Source: Collinsella aerofaciens
Lineage (GTDB): Bacteria > Actinomycetota > Coriobacteriia > Coriobacteriales > Coriobacteriaceae
Assembly (NCBI RefSeq): GCF_015555045.1
Contig: NZ_JADNJQ010000011.1
Coordinates: 1 to 64,000, forward strand
Direction of reading: 5' to 3'
DNA: 64,000 nt
The notes under the pieces are model-generated. The model was not told the DNA's origin. It worked only from the letters and a program-made list of their open reading frames with translations, and searched no databases. This document shows positions 50,371 to 58,855 of the stretch, one piece after another. Positions within the stretch are counted from its first letter, which is position 1. The number at the start of each line of letters is the position of its first letter. The position numbers and the translations under genes are program-made.

Positions 50371-51246
50371 ATGGGCGAGCAGGTTTGTATGACGGGCGCC
50401 GAGTACTGCGACGGAGCTGCGGGCGTGGATACGTTCGGCTATCCAGTCGAGACTACGGGCAACGCGGTGCTGGACACGTTGGAGCGCCGTTCCTCCACGC
50501 GTGCCTTCGCGCGTGATGACGACGACCGACCCGTGGCGGTGACCGACGAGCAGCGCGCAGCGATTTTGCATGCGGCGAGTCGCGCGCCGTCGGCGGGCGC
50601 CATGATGATGTATTCCATCGTGAGCATCCGCGAGCAAGCTACGCTCGACCGCCTGGCCGACCTGTGCGACCATCAGCCCATGGTTGCCAAGGCGCCCTGG
50701 GCACTCATATTTGTGGTCGATTATGCAAAGTGGATCGATCTGTTTGAGCACGTGGGCTGCTTTGAGCCCGAGTTTGTCGAGCGCACGGGCAAGGCGCCCC
50801 GCCGCGCGCCGGGTTTGGGCGACTTTGCCATCGCGGCCCAGGACGCCGTGATCGCCGCGCAAAACGCCGTGGTTGCCGCCGAGGCCCTGGGGCTGGGAAG
50901 CTGCTACATTGGCGACATCGTGGAGAACGCCGAGGAAGTTGCCGAGCTGCTCGATCTGCCGCCCTATACCATGCCGCTGTCGATGCTCATCATCGGCACG
51001 CCCCGTAAGGAGCGTCCGGCCATTGCGCACCCCGTGGTGAACCTGGTGCACGAGGAGCGCTACTGCCGCGCGGATGCCGCGACCATGGACGCGCAGGTGG
51101 CCGAGATGGACGCAATGTTCCGTCCGCATGCCCGCGAGGTGGGGGAGCGCGTCGTGGACATCTATACCCGCAAGCACACGAGTCCCTTTATGGCCGAGAT
51201 GAGCCGATCCATGGAATGGTGGTTCAAAAACTGGCTTGGAAAATGA
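50371..51246 (+). CDS. Nitroreductase family protein (long form)
   Basis: A 291-residue FMN-dependent oxidoreductase. ERRSSTRAFARDDDDRP is the N-terminal FMN-binding region, AASRAPSAGAMMMYSIV follows, and GLGSCYIGDIVENAEEVAELL and MLIIGTPRKERP match NfsA-type members. An extended C-terminus of about 70 residues ends in MEWWFKNWLGK. The substrate is unknown. ATG 50371 follows GAGGATAGAGCT. It is a single gene, separated from the LTA-synthase-like gene by a divergent gap and from kup by a palindrome. Confidence 0.87.
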   Translation: MGEQVCMTGAEYCDGAAGVDTFGYPVETTGNAVLDTLERRSSTRAFARDDDDRPVAVTDEQRAAILHAASRAPSAGAMMMYSIVSIREQATLDRLADLCDHQPMVAKAPWALIFVVDYAKWIDLFEHVGCFEPEFVERTGKAPRRAPGLGDFAIAAQDAVIAAQNAVVAAEALGLGSCYIGDIVENAEEVAELLDLPPYTMPLSMLIIGTPRKERPAIAHPVVNLVHEERYCRADAATMDAQVAEMDAMFRPHAREVGERVVDIYTRKHTSPFMAEMSRSMEWWFKNWLGK

Positions 51247-51247
51247 C

Positions 51248-51282
51248 GAATGTGACAAAGGGGCAGTCCCTTTGTCACATTC
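51248..51282. repeat. GGGACAG-family palindrome, family C copy 2
   Basis: GAATGTGACAAAGGG pairs with CCCTTTGTCACATTC around GCAGT. It may end the nitroreductase transcript. Confidence 0.75.
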
Positions 51283-51343
51283 CATATCGCCGCGGTGGCC
51301 TAAAGGCCGTATAAATGTTTATTTAGCTGGGAAAACAGTGCCA

Positions 51344-51370
51344 TTCAAACATGGGCCGATTACCTATAAT
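51344..51370 (+). promoter_or_regulatory. Promoter of kup
   Basis: A consensus -10 TATAAT at 51365-51370. The -35 is weak (TTCAAA 51344-51349, spacer 15). No ydaO-type c-di-AMP riboswitch was recognised between here and kup. Confidence 0.5.
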
Positions 51371-51405
51371 TCCTTCGAACATTAAAGTTGGGAGGAAACC
51401 GGCTT

Positions 51406-53433
51406 ATGGAACAAAAGGCCAAGGAGGCAGCCTCGCACGCTGCGATTCCTGTGAGCATCTCGGCGATGCTCGTCACGCTGGGCGTGGTGTACGGCGATAT
51501 CGGCACCAGCCCTATGTATGTAACCAAGGCGCTCGTTGCCGGCAACGGCGGCATCGGAAGCGTGACGGAGGAGTTCGTGCTTGGCGCGCTCTCCCTTGTC
51601 GTGTGGACGGTCACGCTGCTGACCACCATCAAGTATGTGCTCATCTCGCTGCGCGCCGATAACCATGGTGAGGGCGGCATCTTTGCCCTGTACAGCCTGG
51701 TCAAGCGTTGCGGCAAGTGGCTCATCATCCCCGCCATGCTGGGCGGCGCCGCATTGCTCGCTGACGGCATCCTGACACCTGCCGTTACCGTTACCACGGC
51801 CATCGAGGGCCTGCGCACCATCCCGGCAGTCCATGCCGTGCTGGGCGACGATCAGGGCCGCGTCGTGGCCATCACGCTTGCCATCATCATTGTGCTCTTC
51901 TTGGTGCAGCGCATCGGCACGGCCAAGATCGGCCGTGCCTTTGGCCCCATCATGACGCTGTGGTTTCTGTTCCTGGGCGGTACGGGTCTGTTCTTTGTCT
52001 TCCAGCACCCCGCGGTGCTGCTGTGCCTCAACCCGCTGCGCGGCATCGGCTTTTTGTTGAGTCCCAACAACCATGCGGGCATCATGATCTTGGGCAGCTG
52101 CTTCCTTGCCACCACCGGTGCCGAGGCGCTCTACTCCGACATGGGCCATGTGGGTCGCGGCAATATCTACGCCACCTGGCCGTTCGTTAAGTGCTGCCTG
52201 CTGCTTTCCTATATGGGCCAGGGCGCTTGGCTTATGAACAACGCTGCCAACCCCGAGCTCATGGGCATTGCCGACCTCAACCCGTTCTACCAGATGCTCA
52301 CCCCGGGCCTGCGTCCCTTTGCCGTCGGCCTTTCCACCGTCGCGGCCATCATTGCCTCGCAGGCGCTCATCACCGGCGCATTCTCGCTGGTGTCCGAGGC
52401 CAGTCGCCTGGACCTCATGCCGCACATGCAGGTCTTCTATCCTGCCGAGACCAAGGGCCAGCTCTATATTCCCATGGTCAACAACGTCATGCTTGTGGGC
52501 TGCGTCATCGTGGTGCTGCTGTTCCAGAGCTCGGCGCACATGGAGGCCGCCTACGGCTTGGCGATTACCCTGACCATGATGTGCACGACGCTGCTGCTCT
52601 TCTTCTACTTGCATGTCGATCGCGGCCTTAAGGTCGTCCCGTATATCTTTGTTGCGTTCTTCCTCATGCTCGAGGGCTTCTTCTTTGTGAGCTCGCTTAC
52701 CAAGTTCTTCCACGGTGGCTATTTCACCATTTTGATGGCCATGCTCATCATGGGCATTATGGTGTGCTGGTACAACGGCACGGCGGTCGAGCAGCGCCAG
52801 TTTACGCTGCTGCCGCTGCGCAGCTACCTGCCGCAGCTCAAGCGCCTGCGCGACGACGACCGTTACGAGCGCATGAGCGACAACGTCGTGTACCTGACCA
52901 AGGACACCCATACCGACTACATCGACCGCGATATCGTCTATTCGATCTTGGACAAGCATCCCAAGCGCGCCCGCGCCTGGTGGTTTGTGAATGTCGAGAC
53001 CATGGACGAACCGCACACCTTTGCCTATTCGGTCGAGACGTTCGGCACCGACTACGTGTTCCGCGTGCATCTGTACCTGGGCTACAAGATCAACCAGCGC
53101 GTCAATGCCTACCTGCGTCAGGTTGTTCAGGACCTGGCTGCCACCGGCGAGTTGCCGCCGCAGACGCATGACTACTCGGTCTACAAGGATCCGGGTAACA
53201 TCGGTACGTTCAAGTTCGTCCTGATCCGTAAGCTTCTGGCGCCCGAAAGCGATGTGGAGCCCAGCGAGCGTACGGCCATCACGCTCAAGTACATCATCCG
53301 TCGCGCCGCCGGCACGCCTGCGCGTTGGTACGGCCTGGAGAACTCCAACGTGAGCTTTGAGTACGTGCCGCTGTTCACCAAGTTCAAAGCCGTGAACAAG
53401 ATGCAGCGCCTGGCCCCCAACGAGCGCCCGTAG
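51406..53433 (+). CDS. kup: KUP family potassium uptake transporter
   Basis: A 675-residue proton-coupled potassium importer. About twelve membrane helices occupy residues 15-460, starting with the signature LGVVYGDIGTSPMYV, and later segments include LADGILTPAVTVTTAIEGL and TTGAEALYSDMGHVG. A cytoplasmic C-terminal domain of about 200 residues follows. ATG 51406 is preceded by TTGGGAGGAAACCGGCTT. The small membrane protein and KdpDE-like genes follow in the same orientation, suggesting that the three are functionally linked. Confidence 0.95.
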   Translation: MEQKAKEAASHAAIPVSISAMLVTLGVVYGDIGTSPMYVTKALVAGNGGIGSVTEEFVLGALSLVVWTVTLLTTIKYVLISLRADNHGEGGIFALYSLVKRCGKWLIIPAMLGGAALLADGILTPAVTVTTAIEGLRTIPAVHAVLGDDQGRVVAITLAIIIVLFLVQRIGTAKIGRAFGPIMTLWFLFLGGTGLFFVFQHPAVLLCLNPLRGIGFLLSPNNHAGIMILGSCFLATTGAEALYSDMGHVGRGNIYATWPFVKCCLLLSYMGQGAWLMNNAANPELMGIADLNPFYQMLTPGLRPFAVGLSTVAAIIASQALITGAFSLVSEASRLDLMPHMQVFYPAETKGQLYIPMVNNVMLVGCVIVVLLFQSSAHMEAAYGLAITLTMMCTTLLLFFYLHVDRGLKVVPYIFVAFFLMLEGFFFVSSLTKFFHGGYFTILMAMLIMGIMVCWYNGTAVEQRQFTLLPLRSYLPQLKRLRDDDRYERMSDNVVYLTKDTHTDYIDRDIVYSILDKHPKRARAWWFVNVETMDEPHTFAYSVETFGTDYVFRVHLYLGYKINQRVNAYLRQVVQDLAATGELPPQTHDYSVYKDPGNIGTFKFVLIRKLLAPESDVEPSERTAITLKYIIRRAAGTPARWYGLENSNVSFEYVPLFTKFKAVNKMQRLAPNERP

Positions 53434-53502
53434 TCGACGCTCGAGGTTTGTCTGCGAACGGGCGGGCTTGTATTGATGGGGATTGAGTCCTGGGAGGAAA
53501 CC

Positions 53503-53697
53503 ATGGATGCAAAGGTGCTTGACGGTTGCGATCTTGCTGCCGAGATGGTGCGTGAGGCACGCGCCGATGCCGCCGAAGATCGGTTCTTTACGAATCGTGC
53601 CAACATGGACATGGCCGATCGCGTGATTTCGATCGTGGTGACGGTGCTTGTCGCGGCGTGCGTGTGCGCACTGCTCGCGCACGTGCTGTTTGTCTAA
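53503..53697 (+). CDS. Small single-pass membrane protein downstream of kup
   Basis: A 64-residue protein with a hydrophilic, acidic N-terminal half (AAEMVREARADAAEDRFF) and one C-terminal hydrophobic helix (about 40-62, VISIVVTVLVAACVCALLAH). ATG 53503 follows TGGGAGGAAACC, almost the same translation signal as kup. It lies 69 bases after kup and before a terminator-like palindrome, so it is probably co-transcribed with kup and may be an accessory subunit. No family was recognised. Confidence 0.65.
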   Translation: MDAKVLDGCDLAAEMVREARADAAEDRFFTNRANMDMADRVISIVVTVLVAACVCALLAHVLFV

Positions 53698-53743
53698 CGA
53701 CCGCAGGTTGCAAAGGCTTTACACTTGGAACCACCACAAGGGG

Positions 53744-53783
53744 AAACCACCACAAGGGTGCCTGTCCCCTTTGTGGTGGTTTT
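53744..53783 (+). terminator. Family B palindrome copy 2, likely terminator
   Basis: AAACCACCACAAG (53744-53756) pairs with CTTTGTGGTGGTTT (53770-53783) around a loop with CCTGTCCCC, and TTGTTTTTG follows. An additional half arm, GGAACCACCACAAGGGG, precedes it. It would end kup transcripts before the sensor kinase. Confidence 0.7.
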
Positions 53784-53810
53784 TGTTTTTGAGAGAGGGG
53801 CGGGACGCTG

Positions 53811-55436
53811 ATGGACGTTCGTACGGACGGCGATATTGCCGATAGTTTTTGGTGGCGGCGCACAACGCTGACGCGCCGCACTCCTCTGTATGACGCCTGC
53901 GTATCGGTGGGGCTGCTGGTCGCGGCGACGATTGTGGGCGCGCTGCTCGACCATCCGGGTCTCGCGCCGAGCATCATGATCGTCTATGTGTTCGCCGTTC
54001 AGCTGTGCGCATTCTTTACCTGGAGTCGCCTGTATTGCTTGCTGAGCTCGGCTGCCGCCGTGGCGCTCTACAACTTTTTGTTTGTCGACCCGCGCTACTC
54101 GCTGTCGCTTATCGACCGCGGCTATCCCGGCATGTTCTTCATCATGTTCGTGGTTTCGCTTGTGTCGAGCTCGATTGCGTTGGCCCTGCGCCGCGCCTTG
54201 GCACAGGCTGCCGCCAGCGACCGCCGCACGCATATGGTGCTCGAGACCAACCGCATGCTGCAGCGGTGCGCCGATCAGCATCAGATCGTTCACGCCATGG
54301 CCACGCAGCTGGCGCGTCTTTCGGGCTGTCCGGTTGTGTGGTACAGCGCCGACGCCGAGGGCGATGACCTGCTGCCGCGTGCGACGTGCACGGCCGTGGG
54401 CGATGCCGCCCCGGTGCACGAGCTGGCGCCGCAGATGCCGCCGAGGCTCTCGGCGTCCGCCTACGTGGGAACGCCGCTCGACGCCACGTTTGGCGGTTCG
54501 GCGTTTTATGGCATCTACCTGACGGTTCGCACGGGCGACGGCTTCGTGCGCTCGGGCGACCCCGCCTCGGTGGTGGGCGTGCTGGCTATCGTTGCCGAGC
54601 CCGACGTGCTGACGCACGAGGAGCGGACACTTGCCGATGCCATCGTGAGCGAAGGCGAGCTGGCACTCGATCGCGCCCGCGCCATGGAGGCCCGCGAGGC
54701 GGCGGCGGTGCTCGCCAAAAACGAGCAGCTGCGCGCCAACCTGCTGCGTTCCATCTCGCACGACCTGCGTACGCCGCTTACCAGTATTTCGGGTAATGCC
54801 GACGTGCTGCTCGACCAGGGCTCGACCGGCACCGCCGTGCTCGACGCCCAGACGCGCCGCGGCCTGCTCCTGTCCATTCGCTCGGATGCGCAATGGCTCA
54901 ACGCCACTGTCGAGAATCTGCTCGCTATCACCAAGCTCGAGGGTGGCGGCATGCGCCTGTCGACCACGCTCGAGCTCATGGACGATATCGTCGAGGAGGC
55001 GCTGCGCCACGTAAATCCGGCTGTGCGCGAGCACGACCTTAAGGTGGTGGCGTGCGATGAGCCGGCGCTCGTCAATGTCGATGCGCGCCTGATGGTGCAG
55101 CTGGTGGTCAATCTGGTGAACAACGCCATCTCCTATACGCCCGCAGGCTCGCATATCGTGATTTCGATTGGCGTCGACGATGGACGCGTAGCGTGCTCGG
55201 TGGCCGATGACGGCCCGGGCATTGCGCCCGAGGACCGCGAGCGGATCTTTGAGTCGTTCTACACCGCCAACCACGGTCTTGCCGACAGCCATCGCAGCGT
55301 GGGTCTGGGTCTTTCGCTCTGCCGCTCCATTGCGTTAGCGCATGGCGGTAGCATAGAGGTTGCCGCGGCGGATCCGCACGGCTCGGTCTTTACGATTGAG
55401 CTTCCCGTCGCTGACGTTTCGTTTGATAAGGAGTAA
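53811..55436 (+). CDS. KdpD-like sensor histidine kinase lacking the N-terminal KdpD/Usp module
   Basis: A 541-residue kinase. Four membrane helices form a DUF4118-type domain (about 26-120, including NFLFVDPRYSLSLID). A GAF-like region (150-270), HisKA with the phospho-acceptor SISHDLRTPLTS and an HATPase with VNNAISYTP, ADDGPGIA and GLGLSLCRS follow. It corresponds to the C-terminal half of KdpD. The N-terminal ATP-binding and universal-stress portion is absent. It is co-directional with kup and overlaps no gene. The regulator starts four bases after its stop. Confidence 0.9.
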   Translation: MDVRTDGDIADSFWWRRTTLTRRTPLYDACVSVGLLVAATIVGALLDHPGLAPSIMIVYVFAVQLCAFFTWSRLYCLLSSAAAVALYNFLFVDPRYSLSLIDRGYPGMFFIMFVVSLVSSSIALALRRALAQAAASDRRTHMVLETNRMLQRCADQHQIVHAMATQLARLSGCPVVWYSADAEGDDLLPRATCTAVGDAAPVHELAPQMPPRLSASAYVGTPLDATFGGSAFYGIYLTVRTGDGFVRSGDPASVVGVLAIVAEPDVLTHEERTLADAIVSEGELALDRARAMEAREAAAVLAKNEQLRANLLRSISHDLRTPLTSISGNADVLLDQGSTGTAVLDAQTRRGLLLSIRSDAQWLNATVENLLAITKLEGGGMRLSTTLELMDDIVEEALRHVNPAVREHDLKVVACDEPALVNVDARLMVQLVVNLVNNAISYTPAGSHIVISIGVDDGRVACSVADDGPGIAPEDRERIFESFYTANHGLADSHRSVGLGLSLCRSIALAHGGSIEVAAADPHGSVFTIELPVADVSFDKE

Positions 55437-55440
55437 CGCT

Positions 55441-56154
55441 GTGCCGAACTCTGCCGTAAAACCGCTCATCTTGGTTGTCGAGGACGACCCCGCCGTTCGC
55501 AACTTAATCGTTGCCGCGCTCGAGGCGCACGGCTTGCGTCATATGGCTGTGGAGACCGCCCATGCCGCCATCGCCGCTGCCTCATCGCAGGCACCGAGCA
55601 TTGTGCTGCTCGATCTGGGCCTGCCCGATATGGACGGCGTTAAGGTGGTGGAGTCGGTGCGCGCATGGTCGGGCATGCCGATCATCGTGGTCTCGGCGCG
55701 CAGCGAGGATGCGGACAAGATTCGCGCGCTCGATGCCGGCGCCGACGACTACCTGACCAAGCCGTTTTCGGTCGAGGAGCTGCTCGCGCGCATTCGCACG
55801 ACGCTCAGGCGCCTTTCGTATGCGCAAACGGGCGGCGTTGCTTCCGAGGGCTCGTTCGATACCGGTGAGCTGCATATCGATTTTGATGCCGGCATCGCCA
55901 CGATGGATGGCGAGGAGCTGCATCTGACGCCGATCGAGTACAAGCTCCTGTGCCTGCTGGCGCATAACGCCGACAAGGTGCTGACGCACCAGTTTATCCT
56001 GCACGAGATTTGGGGCACGGCGACCAAGAGCGACCTGGCAAGCCTGCGTGTCTTTATGGGCACGCTGCGCAAGAAGATCGAATCCGACCCCGCGCATCCG
56101 CGCTATATCCAGACGCATGTGGGTATCGGTTACCGATTGGTCACCCAAGGCTAG
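55441..56154 (+). CDS. KdpE-like response regulator, OmpR family
   Basis: A 237-residue DNA-binding regulator. The receiver domain has VVEDDPAVR at residues 13-21, the phospho-acceptor Asp in LLDLGLPDMDG and Lys in LTKPF. The C-terminal winged helix includes LTPIEYKLLCLLAHN and HEIWGTATKSDLASLRVFMG. It resembles KdpE. GTG 55441 follows AAGGAGTAACGCT. It is the output of the kinase encoded just upstream, with kup as the obvious candidate target. Confidence 0.92.
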   Translation: MPNSAVKPLILVVEDDPAVRNLIVAALEAHGLRHMAVETAHAAIAAASSQAPSIVLLDLGLPDMDGVKVVESVRAWSGMPIIVVSARSEDADKIRALDAGADDYLTKPFSVEELLARIRTTLRRLSYAQTGGVASEGSFDTGELHIDFDAGIATMDGEELHLTPIEYKLLCLLAHNADKVLTHQFILHEIWGTATKSDLASLRVFMGTLRKKIESDPAHPRYIQTHVGIGYRLVTQG

Positions 56155-56178
56155 ATTGCCAACCACCATCCCACTATG

Positions 56179-56244
56179 AGTTGCGGTGAAATACGGTCTA
56201 AATTTGCCTAATTCCAGGCAAAGCAGTCCGTATTCCACCGCAAC
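56179..56244 (-). repeat. GCGGTGAAAT palindrome, copy 2
   Basis: AGTTGCGGTGAAATACGG pairs with CCGTATTCCACCGCAACT and has an inner TTTGCCT/AGGCAAA hairpin. On the minus strand the only odd position is G-U. It lies five bases after the rlmKL stop and may be its terminator. Confidence 0.7.
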
Positions 56245-56248
56245 TTTG

Positions 56249-58780
56249 TTATTTGCCCTTGGGCTTGCTGGCGTAGAACTTCTTCTTTTTGGACTTGCCG
56301 TTGTCTGCCTGCGCGTGCGCGGGTACTGCCGTGCGAGGCTTGCGGGCCTCGGGGTTGCGCAGCTCCTCGACACGCTCGGCAATCTCCTCGGCGCTAAAGC
56401 CGACCTCTGCCATGGCGTCCTCGATGGGCAGGCGGCACACGATATAGCAGTGGTGCACCTTCTGGTTGCGCGCGAAATCCTCGGGGATGGTCTGCGCCGT
56501 AATGTCCTCCAGCACGACGCCCGCGCGTGCGAGCTTGCGCGTCTCGGGGCGGAAGCCACGCAGGTTGCAGCTAAAGATGGCGTGGCCGCCCTGTGCGAGC
56601 AGGCGCGATACGCCGGCCAAAAGCTCAACATGGTCGCGCTGGACATCCCAGGTGCGGCGGCCCATCTTGGACGAGTTCGAGAACGTGGGCGGGTCGACAA
56701 AGATCAGGTCCCAGCGGTTGCGCGTCTGGCGCTGGTCGCGAATCCAGGCGAGCACGTCGTCGCGCACAAAATGATGCTGCGGACCAACAAAGCCGTTCTG
56801 GCGCATATTGCGCTCGGCCCAGTCCAGGTAGGTGTTGGAAAGGTCGACCGTCACGGTCTCCTCGACGCCGCCATCGGCCGCATAGCAGGTGGCGGTGCCG
56901 GTATAGGCGAACAGGTTGAGGAAGCGGCGCGCCTGTTTGGCGTGCTCGCGCACCAGGTTGCGGGTGACGCGGTGATCCAGGAAGATGCCGACGTCCAGGT
57001 AGTCGTCAAAGTTGACGGCAAAGGTGAGCCCGCCCTCTTCGATGAGCGGCAGACGACGGCGCGCGATGTTGGCGCGCTCGCCCGATCCGCCCTTGCCGGC
57101 GCCCTGCTTGCCGTACTGCGAGCCGCCGCGCGAACGCATGCGGGCCTTGGCGTGCACATGCTCGGCCGGAACATCTAGGATGCGTGGCGCGATGGCCAAG
57201 ATGTCGAGCATGCGGGCCTGGGCTAGTGCGGGGTCGATGGTCTTGGGCGCAGCGTATTCGGCGATGACGAGCCAGCGGCCCGGCGTTTGCGGACAGCCCT
57301 CATACAGGTCGATGGCGGCGGAGTAGTCGGGCAGGTCGGCATCGTAGACGCGGTAGCAGCTCACGCCCTCGCGCTTTGCCCACTTGCGACGCAGGCGGGC
57401 GTTCTTGCGCAGGCGGTTGGCGAACTGCTCGGACTCCGGGATGAGCACGGGCAGCGGCTTGCCGTCGCCCAAGTCGAGCGTGGCGGCAGGTTCGGACATG
57501 GGGGTGTCGGCGGCTTCGTCGTTGGCTTCGTTGGCATCCGCGACCTCGGCCTCGGCATCTGCGCTGGTCGCAGCTTCGAATGCCGCGGCGGCGTGGTCGA
57601 GCGAGGGCCAAACCTCAAGAGCCGCCTCCTCGTTATTGGGCATGACGGCGATGGAGCGCGCGGGCTCGGCGTGGAGCGCGCGGGCCAGCAATTCGTCGCG
57701 GGTGAGCGCGGCGACCGGTGCCGAAGCGAGTTCGGGCGCGCGGCGCAGCTCGCCGACCAGCGTCATGGCGTCGTGCATGAGCGAAAGCGGGGTCTCGGTG
57801 GTGTCTGCGACCACGGCGGCACCGGCGACGGCACCCGCATGGTCCAGCACGGTGGCGGGCTTGGCGGCGCAAAAGTCGACAAAACGCTTGTAGCCAGCGC
57901 TCTTGACCATGTGCTCGGCGGTCTTGCGGGCGGCGGGGTCGATGTCTACGGCCACGATGCGCGCCTGGCGCTCGCGCGCTGCCGCCTCGCGCTCGCGCGC
58001 CTCGGCAAGCAGCTGCTCCCACAGGACAGCGTCGTGCAGCTGCCAGCCCTCAAAGCCCCAGCGCTCGCGTGCGGCGCCCGGGGCGCGGTCGGTCAGAATG
58101 TTCACGGCCTCCAGCAGCAGACCGCCGCCGGCGCACGAGGCATCGATCAGCGTGGGAAGGGCTTCGTTTTCGTAATCGTCGGCCGTCAGCTCGCGCTCGC
58201 ATAGTGCGGTCCAGCCGACCTGCGCCAGCACCAGGGCGGCGTAGTCGGGGCGCAACACGTGTGCGCCCTCGCCGGCACGAGTCGCAGCGGGCGGCAGACG
58301 CTTGAACAGCGGGTCGCCCGAAAGGTCCAGGCTGATGCTCGCGCGACGCTGACGCAGCGAAAGCAGTAGGTGAACATCGGGGTCGGCGGCATCGACGTCG
58401 GCACGACGTCCCGTGGTCTCGGCCAGGCGGTCGCACAGCGCGTCTTTGGCGCGCAGGGCCGAGAAGCGCGTGTTGCGCAGCTGCTCGGTCACGCCGCGGG
58501 CGGTGATGGCGATGGTGGCGCCGGGGCGGACGATGCTCTCCCAGGCGATGTCGTAAACGCTATCGTACAGTTCATCGGCATCCTGCGCCTCAAAGCGCCC
58601 GAGTACCACGAACACACGGCTCGCCAGGCGCGACCACAGACAGGCGCGGTAGCCTTCTTCGAGCTCGCCCTCAAATGTAGCGCGGCCCTTCAGCCGGCGA
58701 ACATGCGAAAGCCCGAGGCGTTTAAGCTCATCGGCGAGTGCGGACTCAAAGCCCTCGGGGCAGCTTGCGTAAAATTCCAT
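56249..58780 (-). CDS. rlmL: 23S rRNA methyltransferase RlmKL with degenerate RlmL half
   Basis: An 843-residue fusion related to the bifunctional enzyme that makes m2G2445 (RlmL half) and m7G2069 (RlmK half). Residues 1-165 match the ferredoxin-like/THUMP region. In the RlmL methyltransferase domain the SAM motif reads DASCAGGG (213-220), not PMCGSGT, and no N/D-PPY motif is present; the equivalent area reads DTTETP near 326. An acidic Ala-rich insert spans about 390-435. The RlmK half (from about 450) is intact, with LNLFAYTGTAT and DLIFVDPPTFSNSSKM. ATG 58780 follows AGAGAGGTCACCC. Confidence 0.88.
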   Translation of the reverse strand: MEFYASCPEGFESALADELKRLGLSHVRRLKGRATFEGELEEGYRACLWSRLASRVFVVLGRFEAQDADELYDSVYDIAWESIVRPGATIAITARGVTEQLRNTRFSALRAKDALCDRLAETTGRRADVDAADPDVHLLLSLRQRRASISLDLSGDPLFKRLPPAATRAGEGAHVLRPDYAALVLAQVGWTALCERELTADDYENEALPTLIDASCAGGGLLLEAVNILTDRAPGAARERWGFEGWQLHDAVLWEQLLAEAREREAAARERQARIVAVDIDPAARKTAEHMVKSAGYKRFVDFCAAKPATVLDHAGAVAGAAVVADTTETPLSLMHDAMTLVGELRRAPELASAPVAALTRDELLARALHAEPARSIAVMPNNEEAALEVWPSLDHAAAAFEAATSADAEAEVADANEANDEAADTPMSEPAATLDLGDGKPLPVLIPESEQFANRLRKNARLRRKWAKREGVSCYRVYDADLPDYSAAIDLYEGCPQTPGRWLVIAEYAAPKTIDPALAQARMLDILAIAPRILDVPAEHVHAKARMRSRGGSQYGKQGAGKGGSGERANIARRRLPLIEEGGLTFAVNFDDYLDVGIFLDHRVTRNLVREHAKQARRFLNLFAYTGTATCYAADGGVEETVTVDLSNTYLDWAERNMRQNGFVGPQHHFVRDDVLAWIRDQRQTRNRWDLIFVDPPTFSNSSKMGRRTWDVQRDHVELLAGVSRLLAQGGHAIFSCNLRGFRPETRKLARAGVVLEDITAQTIPEDFARNQKVHHCYIVCRLPIEDAMAEVGFSAEEIAERVEELRNPEARKPRTAVPAHAQADNGKSKKKKFYASKPKGK

Positions 58781-58855
58781 GGGTGACCTCTCTGGTTGCG
58801 TCGCTCCATTATATGATGGATGCTTCGTTTGCCCTTATCCTCGAAAGGAACCCAT

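Noticed and set aside
51283-51405. ydaO-type c-di-AMP riboswitch before kup
   Set aside because: The region is too short and lacks the conserved motifs.
51382-53682. 766-residue minus-strand frame opposite kup
   Set aside because: Antisense to kup, rich in His, Gln and Arg as expected for a shadow frame.
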